Positions 36,412 through 45,009 are shown, counted from the stretch's first letter. The stretch: 64,000 nucleotides of DNA from Chitinophagales bacterium (GCA_013299105.1 JAAFJY010000010.1:62001-126000), one strand, 5' to 3'. The notes: a model not told the origin generated them from the sequence alone. Translations and numbers: made by a program.

Positions 36412-37683
36412 CTAATCCTCCCGAATGTACCTTTGGTTGTTGTTGATCACCCCTTTCACCCTACCTTTCAACGCCATGCCCAGCAGAGGTGTGTTCAGTG
36501 ATTTGGAGAAAATATGGCTTTGGGTAAAAGTCCATCTTTCATCGGGTTGGAAAAGCGTCAAATTGGCTTTGCTGCCCTCCCGCACCGAAATCACAGGTAA
36601 ATTGAACAGTTTTCGTGGATTTAGCGCAAATTTTTCGACCAACTCCACTGTGGACAAGATTCCCTCTAGCTTTGTATTGACCAAGGCATAAGCCGTTTCC
36701 AGTCCAATGACCCCAAAATCGGCGTAAGGGAACTCCAATTTTTTGGCTTCTTCCTCCAGCGGTACGTGGTTGGAGCAAAACAAGTCGATGCTGCCGTCTT
36801 TGAGGCCCTGGATCAGGGCTTCGCGGTCTTCGTTGCTGCGCAAAGGGGGCAGTACTTTAAAATTGCTGTCGAATTCTACCAAAGCACGGTCGTCGAAAGC
36901 CAGGTTGAGCACCGCTACCGATGCACTTACTTTCAAGCCTTTGGTTTTGGCCTGCCTCACCAAATCGACCGAGCGCTTGGTGGACAAAGTAGCCAAGTGC
37001 AAACGCGAATCAGCATATTCAACCAGGTAAATGTCGCGCAGGGTCATGATGTCTTCGGCCAGGTTGGGAATGCCCTTCATGCCGAGCGAGGTGCTCACCA
37101 CGCCTTCGTGCAACTGGCCCTCAGGCGAGAGGCTGTGGTCGTGGGGCTGGTTGATGACGATGCCGCCAAAAGCTTTGACGTATTCCAGTGCTCGCAGCAT
37201 CATGCCATTGTCGGCAATGGGTTTGGCCCCATCCGAAAAAGCGATGGCCCCGGCCTGGTGCATGTCGATCATTTCGGTGATGTCCTTGCCCAGGCATTTG
37301 CTGGTCGCAGCACCGATGGGCAAAATGTCCACCAATTTGCCTTTGCCGTATTGGCGCAGGTAGCTCACTTCGGTTTTGCCGTCCACCGCCGGACTGGTAT
37401 TGGGATAAACGCCGATGGCCGTGAAACCTCCTGCCGCCGCCGCCGCTGAAGCCGAACGCAAATCTTCCCGGTGCTCGAAGCCCGGATCGCAAACTTGTAC
37501 GCCCAAGTCAATCCAGCCCGGCGAAACGTGCAGCCCAGAGGCCTCAATTACCTCCTCGGCCTTTAGTCTCAACTCGCTGGCTATTGAGGTGATTTTGTCG
37601 CCCTCAATAAACAGGTCTACAACCTTGCCGTGATAAGGCGAGTTGGGGTCGACAACCGTAGCTTTTTTGATGAGTAACTTCAT
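36412..37683 (-). CDS. dihydroorotase homologue lacking metal ligands (pseudo-DHOase)
   Basis: Encodes 423 residues, full length for type I dihydroorotase, and colinear with it from VVDPNSPYHGKVVDLFIEGD to the end. The metal site is gone. The H-x-H after the first strand reads GWIDLGVQVCDPG, so the two histidines are G61 and Q63. The histidine of the H-x-E-D motif is replaced (VINQPHDHSL). The H-x-x-H-x-S-T motif reads HLATLST, losing its second histidine. The catalytic aspartate of T-D-H-A-P is N306 (CSNHVP). D152 is kept. In other bacteria inactive dihydroorotases serve as structural partners of aspartate transcarbamoylase; that role here is inference. A catalytic paralogue should exist elsewhere in the genome. 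Confidence 0.85.
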   Translation of the reverse strand: MKLLIKKATVVDPNSPYHGKVVDLFIEGDKITSIASELRLKAEEVIEASGLHVSPGWIDLGVQVCDPGFEHREDLRSASAAAAAGGFTAIGVYPNTSPAVDGKTEVSYLRQYGKGKLVDILPIGAATSKCLGKDITEMIDMHQAGAIAFSDGAKPIADNGMMLRALEYVKAFGGIVINQPHDHSLSPEGQLHEGVVSTSLGMKGIPNLAEDIMTLRDIYLVEYADSRLHLATLSTKRSVDLVRQAKTKGLKVSASVAVLNLAFDDRALVEFDSNFKVLPPLRSNEDREALIQGLKDGSIDLFCSNHVPLEEEAKKLEFPYADFGVIGLETAYALVNTKLEGILSTVELVEKFALNPRKLFNLPVISVREGSKANLTLFQPDERWTFTQSHIFSKSLNTPLLGMALKGRVKGVINNNQRYIRED

Positions 37684-38082
37684 ATCTTTTCAACCCTTCA
37701 ACATTTCAACTAAACTACACGCCGCTCGTACAAGTCTCCAGACTTGTACGGCTATGTCTGCGTCTCTGACGCATGAAGGAGACTTGGCGACTTCTTTGCA
37801 ATGCATTGATAATCAATTTTTAATAAAAAATGATTGACGTCAGAGACGTGTGAATAATGGTACAAGTCTGGAGACTTGTACCAGCGCACCTCTTCCTTTT
37901 GTGCAGATGAAGCCGATCATAACCGCATATTTTGGTCAAGAATCGGCATTTTCACCACTCAATCATACCGCTTTGTCAAAGTGTAGATTTTGCCACATTC
38001 GCATAATCTGCTCTTTTTTCTTGCACTTAATGGATAAGCGTGAATTGCTGCAACTCTTCAGCCTCTCAACCTCTCAACTAAA
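37684..38082. other. intergenic: octamer tract and GTACAAGTCT element
   Basis: 399 bp, no gene. An octamer tract lies at 37686-37713, an inverted-repeat element at 37721-37890, about 150 bp of AT-rich sequence, and a diverged octamer tract at 38046-38080 next to the BatA-type gene. Confidence 0.65.
37721..37890. repeat. GTACAAGTCT inverted-repeat element, copy 1
   Basis: A 22-bp palindrome built of GTACAAGTCT, CC, AGACTTGTAC occurs at 37728-37749 and, with GG centre, at 37860-37881. CGTCTCTGACG and its complement lie inside each, so the whole is an inverted repeat of about 45-bp arms. A second copy is at 62217-62390. Confidence 0.7.
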
Positions 38083-40113
38083 CTACACTTTCCAAAACCT
38101 CAACAACAACACTTCAGCCAGCAAAAATAGCAAAGCCAAAAGGATGCACCAACGCCAAAGTGAAACGCCCTTGTTGTTTTCCTCAATACTGGCCGTCAAA
38201 ACCGCTGAATCGAGGGCTTCGATCACGTTGACTTTTTCGCCGAGGGTACTTTTCAGCTCTTCGGGGCGGAAATATTGGAGTTCGGATTCTTTGCGGTTGT
38301 AGTTGAAGGCATATTCGTGGGTGATTTTATCTTCTTGGAGGAACAAGTCGTACCAACCAGCCTCTTTCACCTGGTCGTTTACGCCCAAAAAGACCTTGGA
38401 GCCCACGGTACGCTGTTCGGGGATGAATTCACCCGTGCTGCCTTTCATTTTATAGGCTACTTCAGCCCCACTGCTTTGGTGCTGGGCTTCCAGTAAATCA
38501 TCACGTCCGATGGTGTAGGCAATGCGCGAATCGGTACCCGCCGAAATGGCCATTTTGAACAACATCGGCACAAAAACTTCCCCACTGTTGACCAAATTAT
38601 TGAATTGTTGGTCCAGGGGTGCAGCACAAACGTAGAGGTTGCCTTTTTCCAATTGGTATTTTGACAAAAACGGCGTGCCATCGCGGTAAGTCAGTAGGCG
38701 CTCTTCGGCGCGGGAGCTGAATTTGCCAAAGTTGAAATTGCCCTGGGTGGAGGGCAGGCGCAAGTTGGCGCTGCGGTTCAAAAACACATCGCGGAACACA
38801 AATTCCGAGGTATTGACCTCGCCCACTACGCGGCTAGTTTGTTCAAAACTCTGGGGTGCGTTGGCTGCAAAACCCAGTAGAAAGTCTTTGTAAGCGCCCA
38901 AAGTGGCGTTGCGCCCTGGGAAAACCAGCAAATTGCCGCCATTGCGCACGTATTCCTGCAACTCGGCCCCCATGCCCGATGAAGGGCTGGTGAGGTCGTT
39001 GAGGATGATCAATTGGTACTGGCCAAACTGCGAATAATCGAGGTTTTGGCTGCCCGAATCGCTCAATTTGAAATAAGGAATGCCATCCACTGCGGCTTGC
39101 AGGTAGCGATTGGGCGTGGCATCGTTGATGGACAAGACCTTGATTTCTTCGGCCACATAAAAGGAAATGAAATACTGGTCGTCGAACTGGATCGGGTAAT
39201 CCGTGATACTCAACTCTGCGCGTTGCCAACCCGTGCCAGTGATGGTCACGTTCACGGTATCCACACGGCTGGCACCCGGGCCGATGCTGAAGGTGCCCAG
39301 GGGTTTGTTTTCGCGGCCATATTTAAAGGTGACGCGGGCATTTTCCACGGGTTCTTCGCTGTGGTTGCGGATGCGAACCAGCAGTGGGGTGGTTTGTTTG
39401 GCCATGCGCACGGGGGCTTCGAACCAAACCGAATCCACGCTCAGGTTTTTTTCCTGTACCGATTGCAATGGGATCAGGCTCAGGGGCAGTAGGGTATCCT
39501 GGTAAGTACGCAAGTCCATGGTGCTGCGCTGAAAATCGGAGACCAGGAAGAGCTCCTGGTTATCGGTACCAGCGTTGGAGAGCGCTTGTTTTTGGCGGGC
39601 CAAAACCTTGCTCAATGGCTGTACTGCGGGCGAGAGCTTGATGTCTTCGATGGCTGCGAGGGCATCTTCGCGGGTCAGGAGCCGTTGTTGGCGGCCACTG
39701 AAATCGTTGCTCAAGACCTGGAAACGATCCTCGGCTCCGTGGCCACTTACGATCTCGCGGGCGCGTTGCTTGGCGCGTTCCAGCAGGGGCACATCCTGGG
39801 TGGCTGCGCTCATGCTGAACGAGTTATCGACATAAACACTCAGCGCTTTGATGCCTTTTTTTACTCCACCTTTTTGAGGGATAAATGGCTGCGCAAAAGC
39901 CAAAACCAGGAACAAAAGGGCCAGTAAGCGGGCCGCCAGGACTAGCAAGTTGCGTAACTTGGAGCGCACACTGGTTTCTTCCTTCACTTCTTTGAGAAAG
40001 CGAACATTGGTAAAGTACACTTTTTTGAAGCGCCGAAAATAAAAGAGGTGTAAAATGACGGGGATCGCTAAGGCCGCCAAAGCCCACAGAAAAGTCGGGT
40101 ACACAAATTGCAT
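38083..40113 (-). CDS. BatA-domain membrane protein with VWA-like domain
   Basis: Encodes 676 residues. The N-terminal two-helix BatA module is clear: YPTFLWALAALAIPVILHLF, FRRFKKVYFTNVRFLKEV, then LRNLLVLAARLLALLFLVLA. It is followed by a von Willebrand A-like domain with the MIDAS-type DNSFSMS at about residues 92-98. A beta-rich central region and a glutamine-amidotransferase-like segment (LIILNDLTSPSSGMGAELQE) follow, then a final hydrophobic anchor (WRWCILLALLFLLAEVLLL). Members sit in the Bacteroidota inner membrane. They were first linked to aerotolerance in Bacteroides, but the molecular role is unknown. It lies 400 bp upstream of the pseudo-dihydroorotase. Confidence 0.88.
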   Translation of the reverse strand: MQFVYPTFLWALAALAIPVILHLFYFRRFKKVYFTNVRFLKEVKEETSVRSKLRNLLVLAARLLALLFLVLAFAQPFIPQKGGVKKGIKALSVYVDNSFSMSAATQDVPLLERAKQRAREIVSGHGAEDRFQVLSNDFSGRQQRLLTREDALAAIEDIKLSPAVQPLSKVLARQKQALSNAGTDNQELFLVSDFQRSTMDLRTYQDTLLPLSLIPLQSVQEKNLSVDSVWFEAPVRMAKQTTPLLVRIRNHSEEPVENARVTFKYGRENKPLGTFSIGPGASRVDTVNVTITGTGWQRAELSITDYPIQFDDQYFISFYVAEEIKVLSINDATPNRYLQAAVDGIPYFKLSDSGSQNLDYSQFGQYQLIILNDLTSPSSGMGAELQEYVRNGGNLLVFPGRNATLGAYKDFLLGFAANAPQSFEQTSRVVGEVNTSEFVFRDVFLNRSANLRLPSTQGNFNFGKFSSRAEERLLTYRDGTPFLSKYQLEKGNLYVCAAPLDQQFNNLVNSGEVFVPMLFKMAISAGTDSRIAYTIGRDDLLEAQHQSSGAEVAYKMKGSTGEFIPEQRTVGSKVFLGVNDQVKEAGWYDLFLQEDKITHEYAFNYNRKESELQYFRPEELKSTLGEKVNVIEALDSAVLTASIEENNKGVSLWRWCILLALLFLLAEVLLLRFWKV

Positions 40114-40261
40114 CTGGCCAGTTTTTTAGCCGACAGCATGGGTTTTCTGTCCGCTTTTTTTCAACGAACAAGTATAAGGAAGATTTTGAGAAAAGTGTTT
40201 AGAAATGAGCCAAGCTGTGCAGTTTTAGCTGGAAATGCTTGGAAAACTGGTGATCAGGGTT

Positions 40262-40390
40262 TTTGTTCCCAAAAACCAAAAAGCCCAAATTGGAAGGCGT
40301 CGCTGCCCATCAATATGCGGCCTTCCGCCATTTTGTTTATAGCGTCGCGCTTCATTTTGCGGCCCTCAGCTAACCGTTTCAAGAAGGTTC
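40262..40390 (-). pseudogene. fragment of a second sppA gene
   Basis: About 40 codons on the minus strand read FLKRLAEGRKMKRDAINKMA and then EGRILMGSDAFQFGLFG. The intact sppA downstream has FLKRVADGRKMKRDAVHEIA followed by QGRVWTGRDALQIGLVD at the same spacing. The match begins and ends abruptly and neither start nor remaining domains are present. It is a relic of a duplicated sppA, about 1 kb from the intact gene and on the same strand. Confidence 0.75.
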
Positions 40391-40412
40391 AGTAAATTAT
40401 CTTCATGGCTAG

Positions 40413-40776
40413 TACTTTGGGAACGAAATAATAAGCCATTAATAATTTATGGTTTATAAAGCACCCAGCATGTCCAGCTTCGCAAGAAGCACAAGATTTG
40501 TAGTATTGGTCATTCCGTCCACATTTCCCAACTGCTGGCTTCCCAAGAAGCCTAAGATTTTTGATGCCTTATACTTCTTGCGAAGCCAGAACCCCTCCCT
40601 GGAATCCCCAGTTCTACAAAGTTTTTGGCTTCTTGCGAAGCAGGCTCGCTATGGGATTCCAAGGGCGAAATAGATTTTTCGTTACACGTGTGGACACCTG
40701 GGATGCTTTTAGGCTTCAATCAAAACCAAGCATTCATTCGCCAAGGTATATAGACACTTATTTCGTTCCCAGCCCA
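40413..40776. mobile_element. inverted-repeat element with GGGAACGAAATAA ends and four hairpins
   Basis: 364 bp between CTAG (40409-40412) and CTAG (40777-40780). The ends share TGGGAACGAAATAA in inverted orientation. Inside are four small hairpins with 4-nt loops: GCTTC-GCAA-GAAGC (40477), GCTTC-CCAA-GAAGC (40538), CTTC-TTGC-GAAG (40574) and GCTTC-TTGC-GAAGC (40628). There is no credible coding frame. GGAACGAAAT hairpin remnants occur again at 58079-58120. Confidence 0.65.
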
Positions 40777-41144
40777 CTAGCTTGGTTCGGGATTTTCTAA
40801 TGAAATAAATAACAAATTGATATTCATATTTTTAAATGAAAATCTAACTTTGCCGGAATATTCTGATGAAATAAAGTCAAGCCCAAAAAAGGAATGTAAA
40901 GGTAAGGGGCTATACAAAAAATAAGATACCCAAATTCAATGAGCTTTAGCAGCTTCGAGCTCCATCTTTTCAACATTTCAACCCTTCAACATGTCAACTG
41001 CCATAGGATTTTAGTGAAAATATGAACCAACTCTCTGGGTATGTTTTTATTTACATGCTCCCTAAACAGCAAGTGCGCAATTTCAAAAATATTACACGAA
41101 TGAAATGGGAGGTGTCTTAATCATCTTGAAATTTTCCAAGGATA

Positions 41145-41182
41145 AAAAGCCCCTAGAGCATCATCAACTCCAGGGGCTTTTG
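41145..41182 (-). terminator. intrinsic terminator of sppA
   Basis: AAAAGCCCCT (41145-41154) pairs with AGGGGCTTTT (41172-41181). On the minus strand the stem is followed by TTTTTATCC. It lies 25 bp past the sppA stop codon. Confidence 0.85.
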
Positions 41183-41206
41183 CGATTTATGAGAAGCAAT
41201 GATCCC

Positions 41207-42988
41207 TCAAAACTCAAGCGTAATCGGCAACCTCGCCTGAAAACCCTTGGAAGCTTTGGTTTGCTGGTAAAAATCCAGGAAAGGGGCCATTTCGGGCATT
41301 TCTTTTTGCAGTAAGCGCAGGCTGCGGGCCGAGTCGTCGCCCGTTTCACCAGTCAATTGGTCGATCAACTGCTGGTAGGCATCTTTTACGTATGGATATT
41401 CCACAGTGCGGTATTCCTTGATTTTTGCCAGTTTGGCGGCTGAACGTATGGCTGCATCCAAGCCTCCCAGGCGATCCACCAGCCCAATTTGCAGGGCATC
41501 GCGGCCTGTCCATACGCGGCCTTGGGCGATTTCGTGTACGGCGTCGCGCTTCATTTTGCGGCCATCGGCTACGCGTTTCAAGAAGATTTCGTACATCTCC
41601 TCGGTCTGCAATTGGCTGCGGCGGGCCTCTTCAGGTGAGTTGTCGAACATGACCGTCAAGCCCGTGGCAAATGGTCCGGTTTTGACCGAATCCGAAGTGA
41701 TGCCGATTTTATTGGCCAGCATTTTTTCGATGCTTGGAATCATGCGAAACACCCCAATTGAGCCCGTGAGGGTATTGGGTTCGGCAAAAATCGAGTCGGC
41801 CATGCAAGCGATGTAGTAGCCACCCGATGCGGCATAATCACCCATCGATACCACCAGGGGCTTGCCAGCGGCCTTGGCTTCTTTGAGGGCGTACCAGATG
41901 TTTTCGGAAGCAATCGCCGAGCCACCGCCGGAGTTGACTCGCAACACGATGGCCTTGATTTTATCGTCTTTCAAAATTTGGCGCACGGCTTTCACGTAGC
42001 GTTTGTCGCCGATGCTGCCATTGGCACCCATGCCGTCGATTACGGCCCCTTCGGCGTAGAGGACCGCGATTTTGTTGGGTGTTTTGTAGTCTTTTTTGCC
42101 TGGGTTGGCGGCGGCATAATCTCTAATGGTCACCAGTTTGAGGTCCTCATCTTTGTCAAGGCCCACTTTTTTGCGCACCAGTTCCACTACTTCCTGGCGG
42201 TGCAGTACTTGGTCGGCCAGACCGTATTGCACCGCGCGTTCGGGGCTATCGGCCAGGCTTTGGTCGATTACACGTTTGATTTCAGCTTTGTTGCGCTTGC
42301 GCGAGGCGGCTACATCGTTGAGGTAGATGTCGTAGTAATCGTTCAGGAACTCGCGGTACTGCAAGCGGTTTTCAGGGCTGAAGCCTTCCAGTCGGTAGGG
42401 CTCGGTGGCACCTTTGAATTTACCAGCGTAGTAAATCTGCATTTTGACCCCCCATTGATCCAACATGCGTTTGAAGAAAGGCTGCGAAACTGCAAAACCC
42501 GAAACCTGCACATAGCCAGTAGGGTTGACGTACACTTGGTCGGCGGCAGAAGAGAGGTAGTAATTGCCCTGCATGTAGATTTTGCTGTGGGCCACTACAA
42601 ACTTGCCACTTTTTTTGAAGTCCAACACTGCTTGGCGCAAGGTCGAAGCCGAAGCAAAGCCACCCAAAGAAGCATTTTCGGCCTCGATCAGGATGCCTTT
42701 GATGTTTTTGTCATCGGCGGCCCGGCGAATAGCGGCAGCCATGTCGTGCAAACCCAGGGTTTTCTCGTTTTTGAAATCGGTGAAAGAAGCCGATTCCACA
42801 TTGTTCGTTTGTTCTGGGATGTTTTCGTCAAAAGTCAGGCGTAGAACCGAGTTTGGACCCACTGGCGTGGCCTCTTCCCCAGCGCTTGCCAAAGCCCCAA
42901 CCATGCCAATGCCAATCAGGAAAAAAAGTCCGAGTGCTAAAAATACCCCCAGGCAGGAGGCGAACAGCATTTTGAAAAATTGTGCCAT
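41207..42988 (-). CDS. sppA: signal peptide peptidase SppA, 67K type
   Basis: Encodes 593 residues. The N-terminal membrane anchor is FASCLGVFLALGLFFLIGIG. Two tandem SppA domains follow: the first contains IYYAGKFKGATEPYR with the catalytic lysine, and the second contains VLRVNSGGGSAIASENIW and VVSMGDYAASGGYYIACMAD with the serine nucleophile region, then LTGSIGVFRMIPS. The enzyme clears cleaved signal peptides from the inner membrane as a tetramer. Length equals the long E. coli-type SppA. A short relic of a second sppA lies downstream. The start is flanked by a TACATTTG promoter-like motif 23 bp upstream. Confidence 0.96.
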   Translation of the reverse strand: MAQFFKMLFASCLGVFLALGLFFLIGIGMVGALASAGEEATPVGPNSVLRLTFDENIPEQTNNVESASFTDFKNEKTLGLHDMAAAIRRAADDKNIKGILIEAENASLGGFASASTLRQAVLDFKKSGKFVVAHSKIYMQGNYYLSSAADQVYVNPTGYVQVSGFAVSQPFFKRMLDQWGVKMQIYYAGKFKGATEPYRLEGFSPENRLQYREFLNDYYDIYLNDVAASRKRNKAEIKRVIDQSLADSPERAVQYGLADQVLHRQEVVELVRKKVGLDKDEDLKLVTIRDYAAANPGKKDYKTPNKIAVLYAEGAVIDGMGANGSIGDKRYVKAVRQILKDDKIKAIVLRVNSGGGSAIASENIWYALKEAKAAGKPLVVSMGDYAASGGYYIACMADSIFAEPNTLTGSIGVFRMIPSIEKMLANKIGITSDSVKTGPFATGLTVMFDNSPEEARRSQLQTEEMYEIFLKRVADGRKMKRDAVHEIAQGRVWTGRDALQIGLVDRLGGLDAAIRSAAKLAKIKEYRTVEYPYVKDAYQQLIDQLTGETGDDSARSLRLLQKEMPEMAPFLDFYQQTKASKGFQARLPITLEF

Positions 42989-43010
42989 TGTAAGAAATGT
43001 TGCTTTGCTC

Positions 43011-43036
43011 CAAATGTAATGAAGCCGCTACATTTG
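43011..43036. promoter_or_regulatory. inverted pair of TACATTTG motifs upstream of sppA
   Basis: CAAATGTA and TACATTTG face each other across 10 bp. Each matches TAnnTTTG on one strand; the minus-strand copy is correctly placed for sppA. The dyad could also be an operator. Confidence 0.45.
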
Positions 43037-43180
43037 GGGGCGTTTTTTTAGATGAAAAGCCAGATTTGTAGGATATTGGCTGGAAAAGTGGGTGAATTCC
43101 TTGTCTTGGAGCCATTGAAGCTTAGGCCGCGGCAGGTAAAAGTTTGAGCTCGAAGCCCCACACCCGAACTCAAGACTTAG

Positions 43181-43399
43181 TGACAAGCCACGAATAAACC
43201 TTACCAAATCACAACTTCGTTGCCCCGCTTCATGCAGAGCTTGACACAGCACGCGGAGCGTGACACGGTGCGCGCGGTGCTGGTTCGGAACACGGATGAA
43301 ACTGATGAAACTGATTTTCACGGATTTCCAGCATGACGTTGACCATGATGTTGACAACTGGCAATTAGAAAATTGGTAAGGTTTATTTTTGAACCGTTA
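43181..43399. mobile_element. non-autonomous element, AATAAACC family, copy 3
   Basis: 219 bp, colinear with 9976-10152 but with about 40 bp more in the middle (GAGCTTGACACAGCACGC region). Flanks are CTTAG (43176-43180) and CTAAT (43400-43404). The ends carry AATAAACCTTACCAA inverted. Confidence 0.75.
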
Positions 43400-43609
43400 C
43401 TAATGATGTGCCGGGGGAGGTCAAGCATGTGGGAGATGTGGAAGGTGGGCATTTATGGGGAGTAACTACCCTCACAGCCCTCTTCATTGAAACCTCCTCA
43501 CCGTTGGTTGAATAAAATTGGTGCCGCTTGCCCCTGCGGATACCTTTGAATCATCAAAAGCGAAACATGTTTTCGTGAACCATGATTCAATCACCAAACC
43601 TTTACAACC

Positions 43610-44083
43610 ATGTTTTCTAAGTTCAAATTTATTGCTGGGGTAGCTGCTTTTTTGCTGATCTGCGCCAACCTGAGTGCCCAAACCACCCCTACCGGAGAAA
43701 TCCCCAAGGAAAACCAGGCCAATCGCCAGGAACAGTACAAAGCAAGCAGCACCGCTCGCAAAACCACGGGTGCCGAAAACCAAGACAAACGCCAGGCTAC
43801 CCAGGCTGAAAACAGCCAGGTGCGCAGCAAAACCTATGGCGAAAACAGCGCCGAACGCCAGGCCGCTGCAGCAGACGGGCAGGTGACCAAAGACGAAGCC
43901 AAGGCCTTGAACCAGCAAAATGCCAATGAGCGCTTGAAGAATGCCGAAACCAACTCGGCCCGCCGCCAAAGCACGGCTGGTGAAAATGCTCCAGCCCGCC
44001 GCAATACCGCTCAACAAAACCAAGCAGGCCGTCGCAGTACCGCTGCTGAAAACGCTGCCAATCGCCGCTCAGGTGGAAATTAA
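43610..44083 (+). CDS. secreted low-complexity protein with EN-x-x-x-R repeats
   Basis: Encodes 157 residues with a signal peptide (FIAGVAAFLLICANLSAQ). The mature part has no hydrophobic core; it is rich in Asn, Gln, Arg and Ala. A short unit of the form A-E-N-x-x-x-R recurs about ten times (NQANRQE, AENQDKRQ, AENSQVRS, GENSAERQ, ETNSARRQ, GENAPARR, QQNQAGRR, AENAANRR). It is probably disordered or an extended helix outside the cytoplasm. Function is unknown; charge and composition suggest binding to polyanions or cell wall (speculation). The next gene is a putative outer-membrane protein 68 bp downstream, but a terminator lies between them. Confidence 0.75.
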   Translation: MFSKFKFIAGVAAFLLICANLSAQTTPTGEIPKENQANRQEQYKASSTARKTTGAENQDKRQATQAENSQVRSKTYGENSAERQAAAADGQVTKDEAKALNQQNANERLKNAETNSARRQSTAGENAPARRNTAQQNQAGRRSTAAENAANRRSGGN

Positions 44084-44095
44084 TTGAGGTTTTTG

Positions 44096-44131
44096 AAAAG
44101 GGGGCTGGTAGCAATCAGCCCCTTGCTTTTC
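44096..44131 (+). terminator. terminator-like hairpin between secreted protein and OMP genes
   Basis: GGGGCTG (44101-44107) pairs with CAGCCCC (44116-44122), extended by AAAAG/CTTTT partial pairing, followed by TTGCTTTTC. Confidence 0.65.
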
Positions 44132-44151
44132 TATTTGCAATCCACAGTACC

Positions 44152-45009
44152 ATGAAACCCTATCTCTTTTTTGGCCTGCTCCTGCTTGCCTGCGACCTTT
44201 TTGCACAAAACCCCGACCTACAAAGAATACTGGATACCTTGCCCCCACATGAAAAATCAAATTTCACCATTGGCCTGTCCTATGGCAGCCAGGTGATGGC
44301 CGCTGGGCGCGATTTTGGGGTAGAGCAGTTTGGCATTTACCCTTCTTTTGGCTACCGCCATTTCCGGGGATTGTACGCCCAGATCAATGGCAGTATCTTT
44401 GGGGACGACAAGACAATGAACTACCAATCGACTTACCTGGGGCTGGGTTTTAGTCGAACCTTGGGGCAGCGCTGGCGCTATGATTTGTCCCTGAGCAGAA
44501 CTTTATTCCATCCCATTGATGAAGGGCTCCTGGCCAATGCTTTTGGTCTTTGCCTCGATTACAGCGCCAGCATTTTTAACTTTGGCTTGAGTGCCACAGG
44601 TATGATGGGCGAGGAAACTGCCTTGCGCATGAATGCCTTTGGCTCGGCCTGGATAGGCTTGGGCAAGGGCAATTTTGCCCTCTCCCCATCTTTTTCAGCG
44701 CTATTTGGCACCGAAAACATCGTTTTTTATCAGCTTCCCTTGCAACAGTTTCGGCGAGCCACCGGCATCAATTGGGTGGATCGACCACCCCGCGATCGCC
44801 GCCCTGGCCGCAAAGATCCCCAATCATCCACTGCCAATCCATTCGGGCTCATGAACCTCAACCTCTCTTTGCCACTCTATTTCAGCAGCGGCAACTGGAG
44901 CGTGAATGTCTCGCCGAACCTGGCGTTACCCATCCCAGTACAAGGTGAAGTATTCAAGAGCCAAGATGCTACTATATATGTAGGTGTGGGGATGAGCAAA
45001 ACTTTTTGA
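44152..45009 (+). CDS. putative outer-membrane beta-barrel protein
   Basis: Encodes 285 residues with a signal peptide (YLFFGLLLLACDLFAQ). The mature sequence alternates aromatic and small residues in strands typical of small barrels: YPSFGYRHFRGLYAQING, YQSTYLGLGFSRTLGQRW, YDLSLSRTLFHPIDEGL, and the final strand ATIYVGVGMSKTF ends in phenylalanine, the usual C-terminal outer-membrane signal. A basic insert (RPPRDRRPGRKDPQ) lies near residue 210. There is no recognised family. It follows the repetitive secreted protein and may work with it at the envelope (inference from position). Confidence 0.75.
   Translation: MKPYLFFGLLLLACDLFAQNPDLQRILDTLPPHEKSNFTIGLSYGSQVMAAGRDFGVEQFGIYPSFGYRHFRGLYAQINGSIFGDDKTMNYQSTYLGLGFSRTLGQRWRYDLSLSRTLFHPIDEGLLANAFGLCLDYSASIFNFGLSATGMMGEETALRMNAFGSAWIGLGKGNFALSPSFSALFGTENIVFYQLPLQQFRRATGINWVDRPPRDRRPGRKDPQSSTANPFGLMNLNLSLPLYFSSGNWSVNVSPNLALPIPVQGEVFKSQDATIYVGVGMSKTF

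Larger units (their letters stand above)
40114..41206. other. intergenic: sppA fragment, CTAG-flanked element, AT-rich tail
   Basis: 1.09 kb without an intact gene. It contains the decayed sppA fragment (about 40262-40390), an inverted-repeat element (40413-40776), AT-rich DNA (40800-40960), an octamer tract (40964-40998) and the sppA terminator (41145-41182). Confidence 0.75.
42989..43609. other. intergenic: divergent promoter region and AATAAACC element
   Basis: 621 bp with no gene. A palindromic pair CAAATGTA (43011-43018) and TACATTTG (43029-43036) lies upstream of sppA, and an AATAAACC-family element at 43181-43399. The last 200 bp before the repetitive secreted protein hold nothing I can name. 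Confidence 0.65.

Noticed and set aside
35279-42988. An operon running from the BatA-type gene through to GT2
   Set aside because: Gaps of 400 bp (37684-38082) and 460 bp (34817-35278) with inserted elements make a single transcript doubtful; only the dihydroorotase-like gene and the DUF4199 pair are close enough.
43484-44023. 179-codon minus-strand frame opposite the EN-x-x-x-R repeat gene
   Set aside because: It mirrors the low-complexity codons of the plus-strand gene, which has a good signal peptide and start; the minus frame has none of the expected features.
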